Assembly: GCF_000422685.1 (NCBI RefSeq)
Contig: NZ_KE383903.1
Span: 387,402 to 451,401 of the forward strand
DNA: 64,000 nucleotides
Direction of reading: 5' to 3'
Source: Flavobacterium gelidilacus DSM 15343
Lineage (GTDB): Bacteria; Bacteroidota; Bacteroidia; Flavobacteriales; Flavobacteriaceae
Part shown: piece by piece, positions 26,807-36,386 of the stretch
Layout of the letters: the number at the start of each line of letters is the position of its first letter
How positions within the stretch are numbered: position 1 is the stretch's first letter
Position numbers and translations under genes: made by a program
Notes under the pieces: model-generated
Database searches by the model: none
What the model saw: only the letters and a program-made list of their open reading frames with translations
Told to the model about the DNA's origin: nothing

Positions 26807-28288
26807 GAAACACTTTTAAAACAATTGATTCAGTTTGAGAAAAATACTTCCACAGCGGTATTTATTCAAATTTCTCATCAAATAATTGATGCCATTCAGC
26901 GTGGTTATTTAACAAAAGGAACCGCTTTACCCGGAAGTCGTACTTTGAGTCAATTGTTAAACATTCACAGAAATACGGTTGTGGCTGTTTATGATGAATT
27001 AGCTTCGCAAGGTTGGGTTGAAATCATTCCGAATAAAGGAACATTTGTAATTGTACCTGAGCAGAAAACGGTTTCAATTAAAGCTATTTCCTATCCAACA
27101 AATCAGGAAAATGAATCCATAGAAAAAACTGGATTTAATTTTAAACCTTCTTTTCACTTAGCTTCTACTTCTGAAACTAAAGAAACAAAATATAGCATAA
27201 ATGACGGTCAACCCGATTTGAGATTGCATCCAACGCATCAATTTTCAAAATGGTATAGTGCTTCGATGAAACGAAAAACCTTGCTTTCTAAATGGAATCA
27301 GACATCAAATACAACTCATTCGGTTTATAAAAATCAATTGTGTAATTATTTAAATGCTACTCGTGGCTTTCACATTAAACCTAAAAACTTAATTAGCACA
27401 AGAAGTACAGAAATGAGTTTGTACATTGTATCACAGCTTTTACTACAGCCGAACGACGTGGTTTTGATTGGTAATCTTAGTAATTATGCAGCTAATATGA
27501 TTTTTCAACAAGTTGGTGCTACAATTCACACTATTCCAATTGATGAAAATGGTTTAGATATAGATTACATTAGAAAACATTACATAAAAAAATCGATTCG
27601 TTGTGTTTATGTTTGTGCGCATCGGCATTATCCAACTACAAATACACTTAGTGCAGAACGACGCTTGGCTTTATTAGAATTGGCCAAAGAATATGAATTT
27701 GCTATAATTGAAGATGATTTTGATTACGATTTTCAATTTGAAGGTTCAGCCATGTTACCAATGGCAAGTTCGGATGCGAATGGAAATGTTATTTATTTGG
27801 GAAAATTGGGTCAATCGTTGTTTCCAAGCTTTCAAACAGGATTTGTAGTTGCTCCAACTAATTTAATTGTTGAGGCCAAGAATTATTTACAAATGTTGGA
27901 TAAACAGGGAGATGTCATTCAGGAACAAATGTTGTCTGAATTGATTTATGAAGGAGAAATTCATCGCTTAATCAAGAAAAACATTGTAAATTATAAACGC
28001 AGACGTGATTATTTATGTCAAATGCTAATCAATTATTTTAAAGAAACTGTTCATTGGGAAAAACCATCTGGTGGATTAGCCATTTGGTTGCAATTTGAAC
28101 CTAAAATATCACTAGTTCAATTGGCTGAAGAAGCTCAAAAGAATGATTTATTTCTTCCTAAAACTATTCTTTATCAGAATAAAAACACTTGTGCAATTCG
28201 TTTTGGCTTTGGTCATTTAGATGAAGAAGAGCTTGAAATTGTAGTTACAAAGCTAAAAAGGGCTTATAACAACATCGTTAAGGAATAA
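26792..28288 (+). CDS. MocR-type GntR-family regulator with degenerate aminotransferase domain
   Basis: The protein has 498 residues. The N-terminal GntR winged helix (about 20-90) carries KGTALPGSRTLSQLLNIHRNTVVAVYDELASQGWVEIIPNKG. It is joined to a fold-type I aminotransferase-like domain (about 130-498) with EDDFDYDFQFEG and an IRFGF end. In family members such as GabR the PLP lysine sits in YxGTFSK and a phosphate-binding arginine seven residues later. Here these read YLGKLGQSLFPSFQTGF, so both positions are Gln (Q341 and Q348). The domain is therefore unlikely to form an internal aldimine. It is divergent from a TonB receptor and has GTCC direct repeats at its own start, suggesting autoregulation and control of the receptor. 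Confidence 0.88.
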   Translation: MNSPVETLLKQLIQFEKNTSTAVFIQISHQIIDAIQRGYLTKGTALPGSRTLSQLLNIHRNTVVAVYDELASQGWVEIIPNKGTFVIVPEQKTVSIKAISYPTNQENESIEKTGFNFKPSFHLASTSETKETKYSINDGQPDLRLHPTHQFSKWYSASMKRKTLLSKWNQTSNTTHSVYKNQLCNYLNATRGFHIKPKNLISTRSTEMSLYIVSQLLLQPNDVVLIGNLSNYAANMIFQQVGATIHTIPIDENGLDIDYIRKHYIKKSIRCVYVCAHRHYPTTNTLSAERRLALLELAKEYEFAIIEDDFDYDFQFEGSAMLPMASSDANGNVIYLGKLGQSLFPSFQTGFVVAPTNLIVEAKNYLQMLDKQGDVIQEQMLSELIYEGEIHRLIKKNIVNYKRRRDYLCQMLINYFKETVHWEKPSGGLAIWLQFEPKISLVQLAEEAQKNDLFLPKTILYQNKNTCAIRFGFGHLDEEELEIVVTKLKRAYNNIVKE

Positions 28289-28316
28289 ATTTTTATTCTT
28301 TTTTGATATTTATTTA

Positions 28317-28344
28317 TTGTTATTCAATAATTTTTATACATTTG
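28317..28344 (+). promoter_or_regulatory. Promoter of the DUF2975-HTH operon
   Basis: TTG (28317-28319), a 17-nt spacer and TACATTTG (28337-28344) match the Bacteroidota consensus, 24 nt before the ATG at 28369. Confidence 0.65.
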
Positions 28345-28368
28345 TGAAATAATTTTAAATACTTAGTT

Positions 28369-28926
28369 ATGGAAATTAAAATCACAACCAATCAAATTTT
28401 GAAAGTTTTGGAAATACTTTCATGGATCATTTTTATTGGCTTATGTGTAGAAGCAGGTGGAATACTTGTCAATACATTTATTACACTTTTTATTACTCCA
28501 AATGGAGTTGTAAATTTTTGGAAAGGGAAAGAATATTTATCTAACCTTTACCAATATGACTATGGTTATTTTATGGTTGTAACCATTATTATGTCTATTG
28601 TTGCCATTTTGAAAGCCATTATGTTTTACCTTATCATAAAATTATTCCTAAATAAAAATTTAGATTTTTATAATCCTTTTAGTTTGGAATTAAAACAGTT
28701 CATTTCAAAACTATCCTATCTTGCTTTAGGAATTGGGCTATTTTCTATTTCTGGAGACAAATATTCAGAATTGTTTTCAAAGCAAGGCCTTCAAGCAGTT
28801 AACTTACAGCTATTAAACCTAGAAGGAGCTGATGTTTGGTTATTTATGGCTGTGATACTTTTTATTATTTCACATGTTGTAAAAAAAGGAATAGAAATTC
28901 AAACTGAAAACGATTTAACTATATAA
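28369..28926 (+). CDS. DUF2975 membrane protein (first copy)
   Basis: The protein has 185 residues and four predicted transmembrane helices (about 12-40, 65-92, 110-130, 150-168). It ends in the DUF2975 signature, a short charged stretch EIQTENDLTI after the last helix. DUF2975 proteins are usually encoded next to a small XRE-type regulator and their biochemical role is unknown. Here two DUF2975 genes and the regulator lie end to end with 2-nt gaps. Confidence 0.85.
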   Translation: MEIKITTNQILKVLEILSWIIFIGLCVEAGGILVNTFITLFITPNGVVNFWKGKEYLSNLYQYDYGYFMVVTIIMSIVAILKAIMFYLIIKLFLNKNLDFYNPFSLELKQFISKLSYLALGIGLFSISGDKYSELFSKQGLQAVNLQLLNLEGADVWLFMAVILFIISHVVKKGIEIQTENDLTI

Positions 28927-28928
28927 TT

Positions 28929-29432
28929 ATGAGAAAACTAAATTTTTTAAAAGCAATTGTTGATTTTGTATGGATTATGTCATTTATTACAATTCCGCCA
29001 TTAGTGGCTCTTTTTGGATTTATTTTAATTAGTGATGAACCTTTAGGCATTCCTATCAAAATGAATGGTGTAGAAGTAACTGTAGTTGATCAGCAAACAA
29101 AATTTTTCCTAGTATTTGTTGTACTTGCGGCATTATTAATATTATATAGTCTTTTTCTATTTAGAAAAATATTAGGATCGTTTCAAAAGACAAAAATATT
29201 TGAAGTGGAAGTGATTAAGAACTTTAATACAATTGGAGTATTGTTGTTAATTTCATCTCTATTATCTGGTGTTCCCGCCTTTATCATTGCATTTTTAAAA
29301 AAGGAAGCAAGCTTTGAAATGGGTTTAAATCCATTTGTGATGCTTGTTTGCTTAGGCTTATTTTTTATGGTGCTAAGTGAAGTTTTTACTATTGCCAAAA
29401 AACAAAAAGAGGAAAACGAATTAACAATATAA
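28929..29432 (+). CDS. DUF2975 membrane protein (second copy)
   Basis: The protein has 167 residues and four predicted transmembrane helices. It ends with KQKEENELTI, the counterpart of ENDLTI in the first copy. Overall similarity to the first copy is low outside helix pattern and tail, so the duplication would be old. The start lies 2 nt after the preceding stop and the stop lies 2 nt before the regulator. The two proteins may form a heteromeric membrane complex; this is inference only. Confidence 0.8.
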   Translation: MRKLNFLKAIVDFVWIMSFITIPPLVALFGFILISDEPLGIPIKMNGVEVTVVDQQTKFFLVFVVLAALLILYSLFLFRKILGSFQKTKIFEVEVIKNFNTIGVLLLISSLLSGVPAFIIAFLKKEASFEMGLNPFVMLVCLGLFFMVLSEVFTIAKKQKEENELTI

Positions 29433-29434
29433 CT

Positions 29435-29641
29435 ATGCCGATAATTGTAAACTTAGATGTCATGCTTGCTAAACGCAAAATGAAAAGTAATGAATTAGCT
29501 GAAAAAGTAGGCATAACTGTAGCTAATTTATCAATATTAAAAACTGGTAAAGCAAAGGCAATCAGATTTTCTACTTTGGAAGCAATTTGTGAAGAATTGG
29601 AATGTCAACCTGCTGATATTTTGGAGTATGTGAAGGAATAA
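29435..29641 (+). CDS. Small XRE-family helix-turn-helix regulator
   Basis: The protein has 68 residues and consists of one HTH_XRE domain: MPIIVNLDVMLAKRKMKSNE, then LAEKVGITVANLSILKTGKAKAI as the helix-turn-helix, then LEAICEELECQPADILEYV. It resembles B. subtilis YozG-type regulators, which often accompany DUF2975 genes. It probably controls its own operon. Confidence 0.9.
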   Translation: MPIIVNLDVMLAKRKMKSNELAEKVGITVANLSILKTGKAKAIRFSTLEAICEELECQPADILEYVKE

Positions 29642-29644
29642 AAT

Positions 29645-29677
29645 AAACCTAACAGGTTTTAAAAACCTGTTAGGTTT
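29645..29677. terminator. Near-perfect 16-bp inverted repeat downstream of the HTH gene
   Basis: The arms AAACCTAACAGGTTTT (29645-29660) and AAAACCTGTTAGGTTT (29662-29677) are perfectly complementary around one base. It can act as a terminator for the operon. The sequence also resembles common dispersed palindromes of flavobacteria. Confidence 0.7.
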
Positions 29678-29710
29678 GATATGAGTCGCTATAAAAATGA
29701 TTTGTAATTA

Positions 29711-29832
29711 TTAACGAAAACCCTAGCCCAGATAGGAACGGCATCCTTTTATTGCGAGAATGAAGTAATCTCATCAAAAGATTGCTTCATTCTCGCAATA
29801 AAAGATATAGTGGATAGCTGGAAATAGCTCCA
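29711..29832. ncRNA. Structured intergenic element with 25-bp inner stem
   Basis: This 122-nt block sits between the HTH gene and atpC and has no ORF. Its centre folds into a hairpin of about 25 bp (29747-29771 with 29779-29803, one G-U pair, 7-nt loop CATCAAA). The flanks (CCCTAGCCCAGATAGGAACG and GTGGATAGCTGGAAATAGC) are more GC-rich than the surroundings. From memory, similar flanks around a variable hairpin recur between flavobacterial genes, and the Flavo-1 RNA motif is one candidate identity. The direction of transcription is not known. It could also be a dispersed DNA repeat. Confidence 0.45.
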
Positions 29833-29838
29833 AAACAA

Positions 29839-29866
29839 AAAAGCCAAACATTACTGCTTGGCTTTT
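29839..29866. terminator. Terminator after atpC
   Basis: The arms AAAAGCCAA and TTGGCTTTT lie 22 nt past the atpC stop and have A and T tracts on both strands. Confidence 0.85.
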
Positions 29867-29887
29867 ATATATAATTAGTTGAATGTA

Positions 29888-30169
29888 TTAGTCAGCTAAA
29901 ACAATAACTTTATTTTCATTCATTTCGATTGTTCCTGAGTTGATTGGCAACCAAAATGTTTGCTCATTTACTTTTTTGAATTGAGAAATAAATTCTTTAT
30001 CAATATTAATTTTTTGAGCATTTATTTTAATGTTACCTTTTGTCAATAAAGAAACAATTGGTGCGTGATTATTCAACATTTGAAACTCACCATTCACACC
30101 TGGCAAAGCTACTGAAGTAACTTCTCCTTTAAATAATGTAGCTTCTGGTGATACTATTTCTAAAATCAT
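29888..30169 (-). CDS. atpC: ATP synthase F1 epsilon subunit
   Basis: The protein has 93 residues. It contains the beta-sandwich domain (MILEIVSPEATLFKGEVTSVALPGVNGEFQMLNNHAPIVSLLTKG) and lacks the C-terminal helical hairpin found in longer epsilon subunits. This short form is normal for Bacteroidota. It connects rotor and catalytic head and sits downstream of atpD in the standard order. The other ATP synthase genes are absent from the window. Confidence 0.95.
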   Translation of the reverse strand: MILEIVSPEATLFKGEVTSVALPGVNGEFQMLNNHAPIVSLLTKGNIKINAQKINIDKEFISQFKKVNEQTFWLPINSGTIEMNENKVIVLAD

Positions 30170-30176
30170 AATTTTT

Positions 30177-30233
30177 AGTTTACAGTCTCAGTTTACAGCC
30201 TCAGTACTGAACACTGAACACTGAATACTGAAT
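30177..30233. repeat. Tandem repeats in the atpD-atpC spacer
   Basis: Two 13-bp repeats (AGTTTACAGTCTC, AGTTTACAGCCTC at 30177-30202) are followed by four 7-bp repeats ACTGAAC/ACTGAAT (30206-30233). They fill the spacer within the atpDC operon. Confidence 0.85.
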
Positions 30234-30240
30234 ACTTGAT

Positions 30241-31755
<1,515 letters not shown>

Positions 31756-31812
31756 TTATGTATTTATTTAATAGCTATTTACTGTTGAAAAAAAGATGCT
31801 TTTTTCCGTTTG

Positions 31813-31844
31813 CAAAGATAGTTTTTTTCAAAACAATTTTGCAA
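31813..31844 (-). promoter_or_regulatory. Promoter of atpDC
   Basis: On the minus strand TATCTTTG (31813-31820) lies 21 nt downstream of a TTG (31842-31844), giving a leader of about 50 nt before the atpD ATG. Confidence 0.6.
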
Positions 31845-31870
31845 TTTATTTTTTGAATTTTTTGCAATAA

Positions 31871-31897
31871 AAAAGCGAAATCTTTCAATTCCGCTTT
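31871..31897 (-). terminator. Terminator of glmS
   Basis: On the minus strand AAAGCGGAA and TTTCGCTTT pair and are followed by a T run, just past the glmS stop codon. Confidence 0.75.
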
Positions 31898-31904
31898 AAA
31901 TATG

Positions 31905-33755
31905 TCATTCTACAGTCACTGATTTTGCTAAATTCCTAGGCTGATCAACATTACATCCCCTCATAACTGCTATATGATAAGATAACAATTGTAATGGAAT
32001 TGTCGTTAATAAAGGCGTTAATGCTTCTGTAGTTTCTGGAATTTCTATCACGTGATCCGCTAATGCTTTTACTTGAGTATCTCCTTTTGTAACAATTGCA
32101 ATAATTTTACCACTACGTGATTTAATTTCTTGAATATTACTTACTACTTTGTCATAATGACCTTTATTCGGTGCAATTACAATAACTGGCATTGATTCGT
32201 CAATTAAGGCAATTGGTCCATGCTTCATTTCTGCAGCTGGATAACCTTCTGCGTGGATATATGAAATTTCTTTTAATTTTAAAGCTCCTTCTAAGGCAAC
32301 TGGAAAATTATACCCTCTTCCTAAATATAAGCAATTTGGTGAGTCTTTATAAATTGCAGCAATAGCTTTTGCTGCTTCATTTGTAGTTTGAAGTGCTTCT
32401 TCTACTTTTTTTGGAATTAACTCTAATTCCAACAAATAACGTTGGTATTCTGAATTTGGCATTGTTCCTTTTGCTTTAGCCAAACGTAAAGCCAACATAG
32501 TAAGAACTGTAATTTGTGTTGTAAACGCTTTTGTTGAAGCTACTCCAATTTCTGGCCCAGCGTGAGTATAAGCTCCCGCTTGAGTTTCACGTGAAATTGA
32601 TGAACCTACAACATTACAAACTCCAAAGACAAATGCTCCTTTTTCTTTTGCTAATTTAATAGCTGCTAAAGTATCAGCTGTTTCTCCCGATTGAGAAATA
32701 GCTATTACTACGTCATCTTTATTTATAATAGGATTTCTATATCTAAATTCTGATGCGTATTCTACCTCAACAGGTATTCTTGCGAACTCTTCAATGATAT
32801 ATTCTGCAACTAATCCTGCATGCCATGATGTTCCACAAGCTATGATTACTATTCTTTTAGCATTGGTGAATTTTTCAAGATTGTCTTCTACTCCGGCCAT
32901 ACGGATTATTCCTTGGTCAACTAAAAGCCTCCCTCTGTATGTGTCTTTTATTACGCTTGGTTGTTCGTAAATTTCTTTTAACATAAAATGATCGTAACCT
33001 CCTTTTTCAATTTGCTCCAAATTCATTTGAAGTTCTTGAATATATGGGTCGACTAAAGAATCATCTTTAATTTTACGAATTTTAATCGGTTTGTTAAGAC
33101 GCACAATTGCCATTTCTTCATCTTCTAAATAGATAGCGTTTGATGTATATTCAATAAAAGGAGAAGCATCTGAAGCTATAAAATATTCGTTTTCGCCAAT
33201 ACCTAATGCTAACGGACTTCCTAATCTTGCAACTACGATTTCATCTGGTTTTTCTACATCAATAACTGCAATTGCATATGCACCAACCACTTGGTTTAAC
33301 GCAATTTGAACTGCTTTTCCAAGTTTACAATTTTCTTTTTTCTTAACTTCTTCAATTAAGTTAATTAGTACTTCTGTATCTGTATCTGATTTAAAAACAT
33401 ATCCTCTTTTAATTAACTCAATTTTTAAGGGCTCATAATTTTCAATGATTCCATTATGGATAATTACTAATTTTCCAGAATTTGAAAAATGAGGATGAGA
33501 ATTTACATCATTTGGAACTCCATGAGTTGCCCAACGAGTATGCCCCATTCCTACTTTACCTATTGTAGTTCCTTCTTTTTCTGCTTTTAGTTCTAAATCT
33601 GAAACTTTTCCTTTGGTTTTTGACATTTTCAAATCAGCTCCATCATAAAGAACTAAACCTGCACTATCATAACCTCTATATTCTAATCGCTTTAATCCTT
33701 TTATGATAATAGGATAAGCGTCTCTATGTCCAATATAACCTACAATTCCACACAT
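31905..33755 (-). CDS. glmS: Glutamine--fructose-6-phosphate aminotransferase
   Basis: The enzyme makes glucosamine 6-phosphate, the first step to UDP-GlcNAc for peptidoglycan and LPS. Its 616 residues match the family. The N-terminal class II glutamine amidotransferase begins with MCGIVGYIG, where Cys2 is the nucleophile. TRWATHG and HNGIIENY contact glutamine. Two SIS domains bind the sugar (ACGTSWHAGL, ISQSGETADTLAA, LGRGYNFPVALEGALKLKE), and the conserved tail ends LAKSVTVE. It is 8 nt downstream of a DUF4270 lipoprotein gene on the same strand. No ribozyme was seen upstream. Confidence 0.98.
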   Translation of the reverse strand: MCGIVGYIGHRDAYPIIIKGLKRLEYRGYDSAGLVLYDGADLKMSKTKGKVSDLELKAEKEGTTIGKVGMGHTRWATHGVPNDVNSHPHFSNSGKLVIIHNGIIENYEPLKIELIKRGYVFKSDTDTEVLINLIEEVKKKENCKLGKAVQIALNQVVGAYAIAVIDVEKPDEIVVARLGSPLALGIGENEYFIASDASPFIEYTSNAIYLEDEEMAIVRLNKPIKIRKIKDDSLVDPYIQELQMNLEQIEKGGYDHFMLKEIYEQPSVIKDTYRGRLLVDQGIIRMAGVEDNLEKFTNAKRIVIIACGTSWHAGLVAEYIIEEFARIPVEVEYASEFRYRNPIINKDDVVIAISQSGETADTLAAIKLAKEKGAFVFGVCNVVGSSISRETQAGAYTHAGPEIGVASTKAFTTQITVLTMLALRLAKAKGTMPNSEYQRYLLELELIPKKVEEALQTTNEAAKAIAAIYKDSPNCLYLGRGYNFPVALEGALKLKEISYIHAEGYPAAEMKHGPIALIDESMPVIVIAPNKGHYDKVVSNIQEIKSRSGKIIAIVTKGDTQVKALADHVIEIPETTEALTPLLTTIPLQLLSYHIAVMRGCNVDQPRNLAKSVTVE

Positions 33756-33763
33756 AAATTATT

Positions 33764-35467
33764 TTATTTAGGTTCTGTATAATAAATTTCTAATTTCAAC
33801 TTTTTATCAGGATCTGTACTTTGAGCTCCATATAAAACAGTCCCTAATGGATGCATTACTGATGCTACTGGTAAATATTTAATTTCATCAGAACCAATTG
33901 TATATGGGGTTTTTAAAAATGCATTAGTTACCACATTTATGTTTTCAGTTACAACAAGTCCTAATCTTGAATTCCCATTATTATTAGGATTAGTTCCATT
34001 TATGACATTGTTAATGTAATCAGTAATTCTAATTTTATACTTTGTCCCTTTTCCATCACTATCTTTTTGAATAATTCCACCATGTATAAACTTATTATAT
34101 TTTGCCGACGTACCCACTGAAATATCAGCATAATAATCTAGTAATGGCTTGTTTTTTGTCGCATCAAATAAGTAAATTCTTTGCGGCTCATAATCTGCAT
34201 TAGCCATAGCTGGTTGATCAATATAAAATACCAAATTAGCTTCATTAATTAGCCATTTATTAGCACGCAATTGGTCTAATTCATCTGATACCCCGTTTGG
34301 ACCTCCATTTACAGCTCCTGTCAAATCTACTGTTCCGAAAAGATCTATATAGGCTACAGAGCCATTAACTCCTCCTTTTAAATATAATTTACCATCTGTA
34401 TTATTTCCAAGTAAAGCATCAGAATAATTAGCATCTACATTAGAAAACTCTAAAAGACTTACTGAATTACTCTTTTTTGTTCCAGTTTCTGAATAACCCA
34501 TTTGGAAATTTAACTCACTTTTTAATGCTAATGTTTGATCTGTTACGCCATCTTCAAAAAAATAATGATATTGTACTAATATTTCTGCTTGAGAAAAATC
34601 TAGTTTTACAAGTGATCCTTGGTTTGCGACATTCTCTTCAACTTCAAAATATAAGCCTTTAAAATATTGTTTAAAAACGTTGTTGTTGTAAAGTTTTCCT
34701 TGAGCAACTGCGTCTAATATTCTAGTTTTAATAGCTGCTTTGTTTAAATTCAACCATATACCAGGAGTCTTTCTTTCTTTTATTACATATTTATCAGGGT
34801 CTGTAGTTATTGCGCTTTCACTATCATAATATTGCCCATTGCCATTAGTCTTATAAATAATGATCTCTTGATTATCAAAAAAGAAATCAGTACTTTGATT
34901 AGCAGGTCCAGTATTTAAAAGTTGAGAACCTTTATAAGTGTCGATTGTTGGTTTAAAATCAGAATAATATTTTTGTGTCGATTGATTATTCGTGGAAGGA
35001 TCAAAATCTCTTAAATAATAACCATTCTCATATACTTTAAGATTAAACTTAGCATCACTATCTCCATAAATTGAATCAATTGCATATGTTCTATCACCAT
35101 CACTACTAGTGCTTTCTAAAGTACTGTAAAACGGAATATATACATAAACAGAATCTTTGTCTGGGTCAATATAGTGATTATAACCTAGACTTGGATTAGC
35201 ATTAACCATTTCAATTTGTGAAACAAAATGTGCTTTTGTTTTGCCAAAAATAGGATTGTTATAAATTCCTAATTCATTAATTGGTAAATTATTGGTCTGA
35301 ACTGGACCAGTACTTTTAATATAGGAATTTAAATTTTCTGCACTATATTTTTCTAAATTAAAATGCTCATCTCCAACTATGTCTGAACCCAACGTGTTGA
35401 AATCTTTGTCACACGAAATAAAAGTAAAAGCAAATAAAAGTAAAACTGCTTTAGTGAATGTATTCAT
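33764..35467 (-). CDS. DUF4270 family lipoprotein
   Basis: The protein has 567 residues with a lipoprotein signal peptide (MNTFTKAVLLLFAFTFISC, lipid-modified Cys at about 19). The following DKDFNTLGSDIVGDEHF is the start signature of DUF4270. The rest is beta-rich and repeats short YxxP/YxEP patterns. DUF4270 is specific to Bacteroidota and its function is unknown. It lies between the starch-synthase-like gene (8 nt upstream) and glmS (8 nt downstream), which suggests one operon linked to the cell envelope. Confidence 0.9.
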   Translation of the reverse strand: MNTFTKAVLLLFAFTFISCDKDFNTLGSDIVGDEHFNLEKYSAENLNSYIKSTGPVQTNNLPINELGIYNNPIFGKTKAHFVSQIEMVNANPSLGYNHYIDPDKDSVYVYIPFYSTLESTSSDGDRTYAIDSIYGDSDAKFNLKVYENGYYLRDFDPSTNNQSTQKYYSDFKPTIDTYKGSQLLNTGPANQSTDFFFDNQEIIIYKTNGNGQYYDSESAITTDPDKYVIKERKTPGIWLNLNKAAIKTRILDAVAQGKLYNNNVFKQYFKGLYFEVEENVANQGSLVKLDFSQAEILVQYHYFFEDGVTDQTLALKSELNFQMGYSETGTKKSNSVSLLEFSNVDANYSDALLGNNTDGKLYLKGGVNGSVAYIDLFGTVDLTGAVNGGPNGVSDELDQLRANKWLINEANLVFYIDQPAMANADYEPQRIYLFDATKNKPLLDYYADISVGTSAKYNKFIHGGIIQKDSDGKGTKYKIRITDYINNVINGTNPNNNGNSRLGLVVTENINVVTNAFLKTPYTIGSDEIKYLPVASVMHPLGTVLYGAQSTDPDKKLKLEIYYTEPK

Positions 35468-35475
35468 ATTTATTA

Positions 35476-36285
35476 TTATTTTAAAACCGTATTTTTTAAG
35501 AAGTCGGTATAAACTTCATTAAAACTTTCTTTAGGTGTGAAAGGTAAAAAAGGTTTTTTTGAACTTTCTATATATTTTGTTAAACTTGATGACAAATCAT
35601 CTGAGGCAATAATAACTCCGTCTGAGTGCTGAATTGAAGCCATTAACAAGTTTTCATAACTAGGTGTTTTTAAATCTGAAATACTTGCCTCAGGAATCTC
35701 ATCAAAAATCATCTTATTGATTAATTTTTTATCTAATTCGCCTTCAAATGACTGATTATAAACTGAAGTAATAATTTTTGTTTCATTAAAAATTCCTTCA
35801 TTTTTATAATAATGCTTTAAATATATTGGCAAAAGCGCAGCCATCCAACCATGTACATGGATAATATCTGGAACCCAATTTAATTTTTTAACTGTTTCTA
35901 CAACTCCTTTTGCAAAAAAGATAGCTCTTTCATCATTATCTGGATATAAAACTCCTTCTTCATCAGAAAATGTAGCTTTTCTTTTAAAATATTCATCGTT
36001 GTCAATAAAGTAAACCTGAATTCTCTCTTTCGGAATTGAAGCAACTTTAATGATCAGAGGCATATCTACATCATTTACAACCAAATTCATACCTGATAGT
36101 CTTATAACTTCGTGCAACTGGTGTCTTCTTTCATTTATATTACCATATCTAGGCATAAAAATTCTAATTTGCCCTCCAGCATCATTAATCATTTTTGGTA
36201 ATTCATAAGATTGTATTGACACCTCGTTTTCAGCTAAGTAAGGAACTACTTCAGATGACACATACAAAATCCTTTTATCCTCCAT
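35476..36285 (-). CDS. Glycogen/starch synthase N-terminal-domain-like protein, truncated
   Basis: From the ATG at 36285 the protein has 269 residues beginning MEDKRILYVSSEVVPYLAEN. It matches only the N-terminal Rossmann domain of GT5 starch synthases, with a WVPDIIHVHGWMAALLPIYL motif. The C-terminal half that holds the ADP-glucose site of real synthases is missing, and the KxGG acceptor motif near the N-terminus is not seen. It is therefore unlikely to elongate glucan. The ORF continues to 36315 on an earlier ATG, but a -7 box sits at 36317-36324, so the shorter start is preferred. It is divergent from panC. Confidence 0.82.
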   Translation of the reverse strand: MEDKRILYVSSEVVPYLAENEVSIQSYELPKMINDAGGQIRIFMPRYGNINERRHQLHEVIRLSGMNLVVNDVDMPLIIKVASIPKERIQVYFIDNDEYFKRKATFSDEEGVLYPDNDERAIFFAKGVVETVKKLNWVPDIIHVHGWMAALLPIYLKHYYKNEGIFNETKIITSVYNQSFEGELDKKLINKMIFDEIPEASISDLKTPSYENLLMASIQHSDGVIIASDDLSSSLTKYIESSKKPFLPFTPKESFNEVYTDFLKNTVLK

Positions 36286-36316
36286 AAAATTGTTTGTTTT
36301 CAAATTATAAAACATG

Positions 36317-36324
36317 CAAAATTA
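36317..36324 (-). promoter_or_regulatory. -7 box for the starch-synthase-like operon
   Basis: On the minus strand TAATTTTG matches TAnnTTTG. Transcription would start near 36310, 25 nt before the ATG at 36285. Confidence 0.55.
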
Positions 36325-36355
36325 CAAAATTTTATGTATTTATCTACTAAAATAG

Positions 36356-36363
36356 TAAGTTTG
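36356..36363 (+). promoter_or_regulatory. -7 box for panC
   Basis: TAAGTTTG matches TAnnTTTG, 23 nt before the panC ATG at 36387. Confidence 0.55.
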
Positions 36364-36386
36364 CAGTCAATTTATTATTATCATTG

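Noticed and set aside
30206..30233. Possible CRISPR-like array
   Set aside because: The units are 7 bp and contiguous without spacers, and there are no cas genes.
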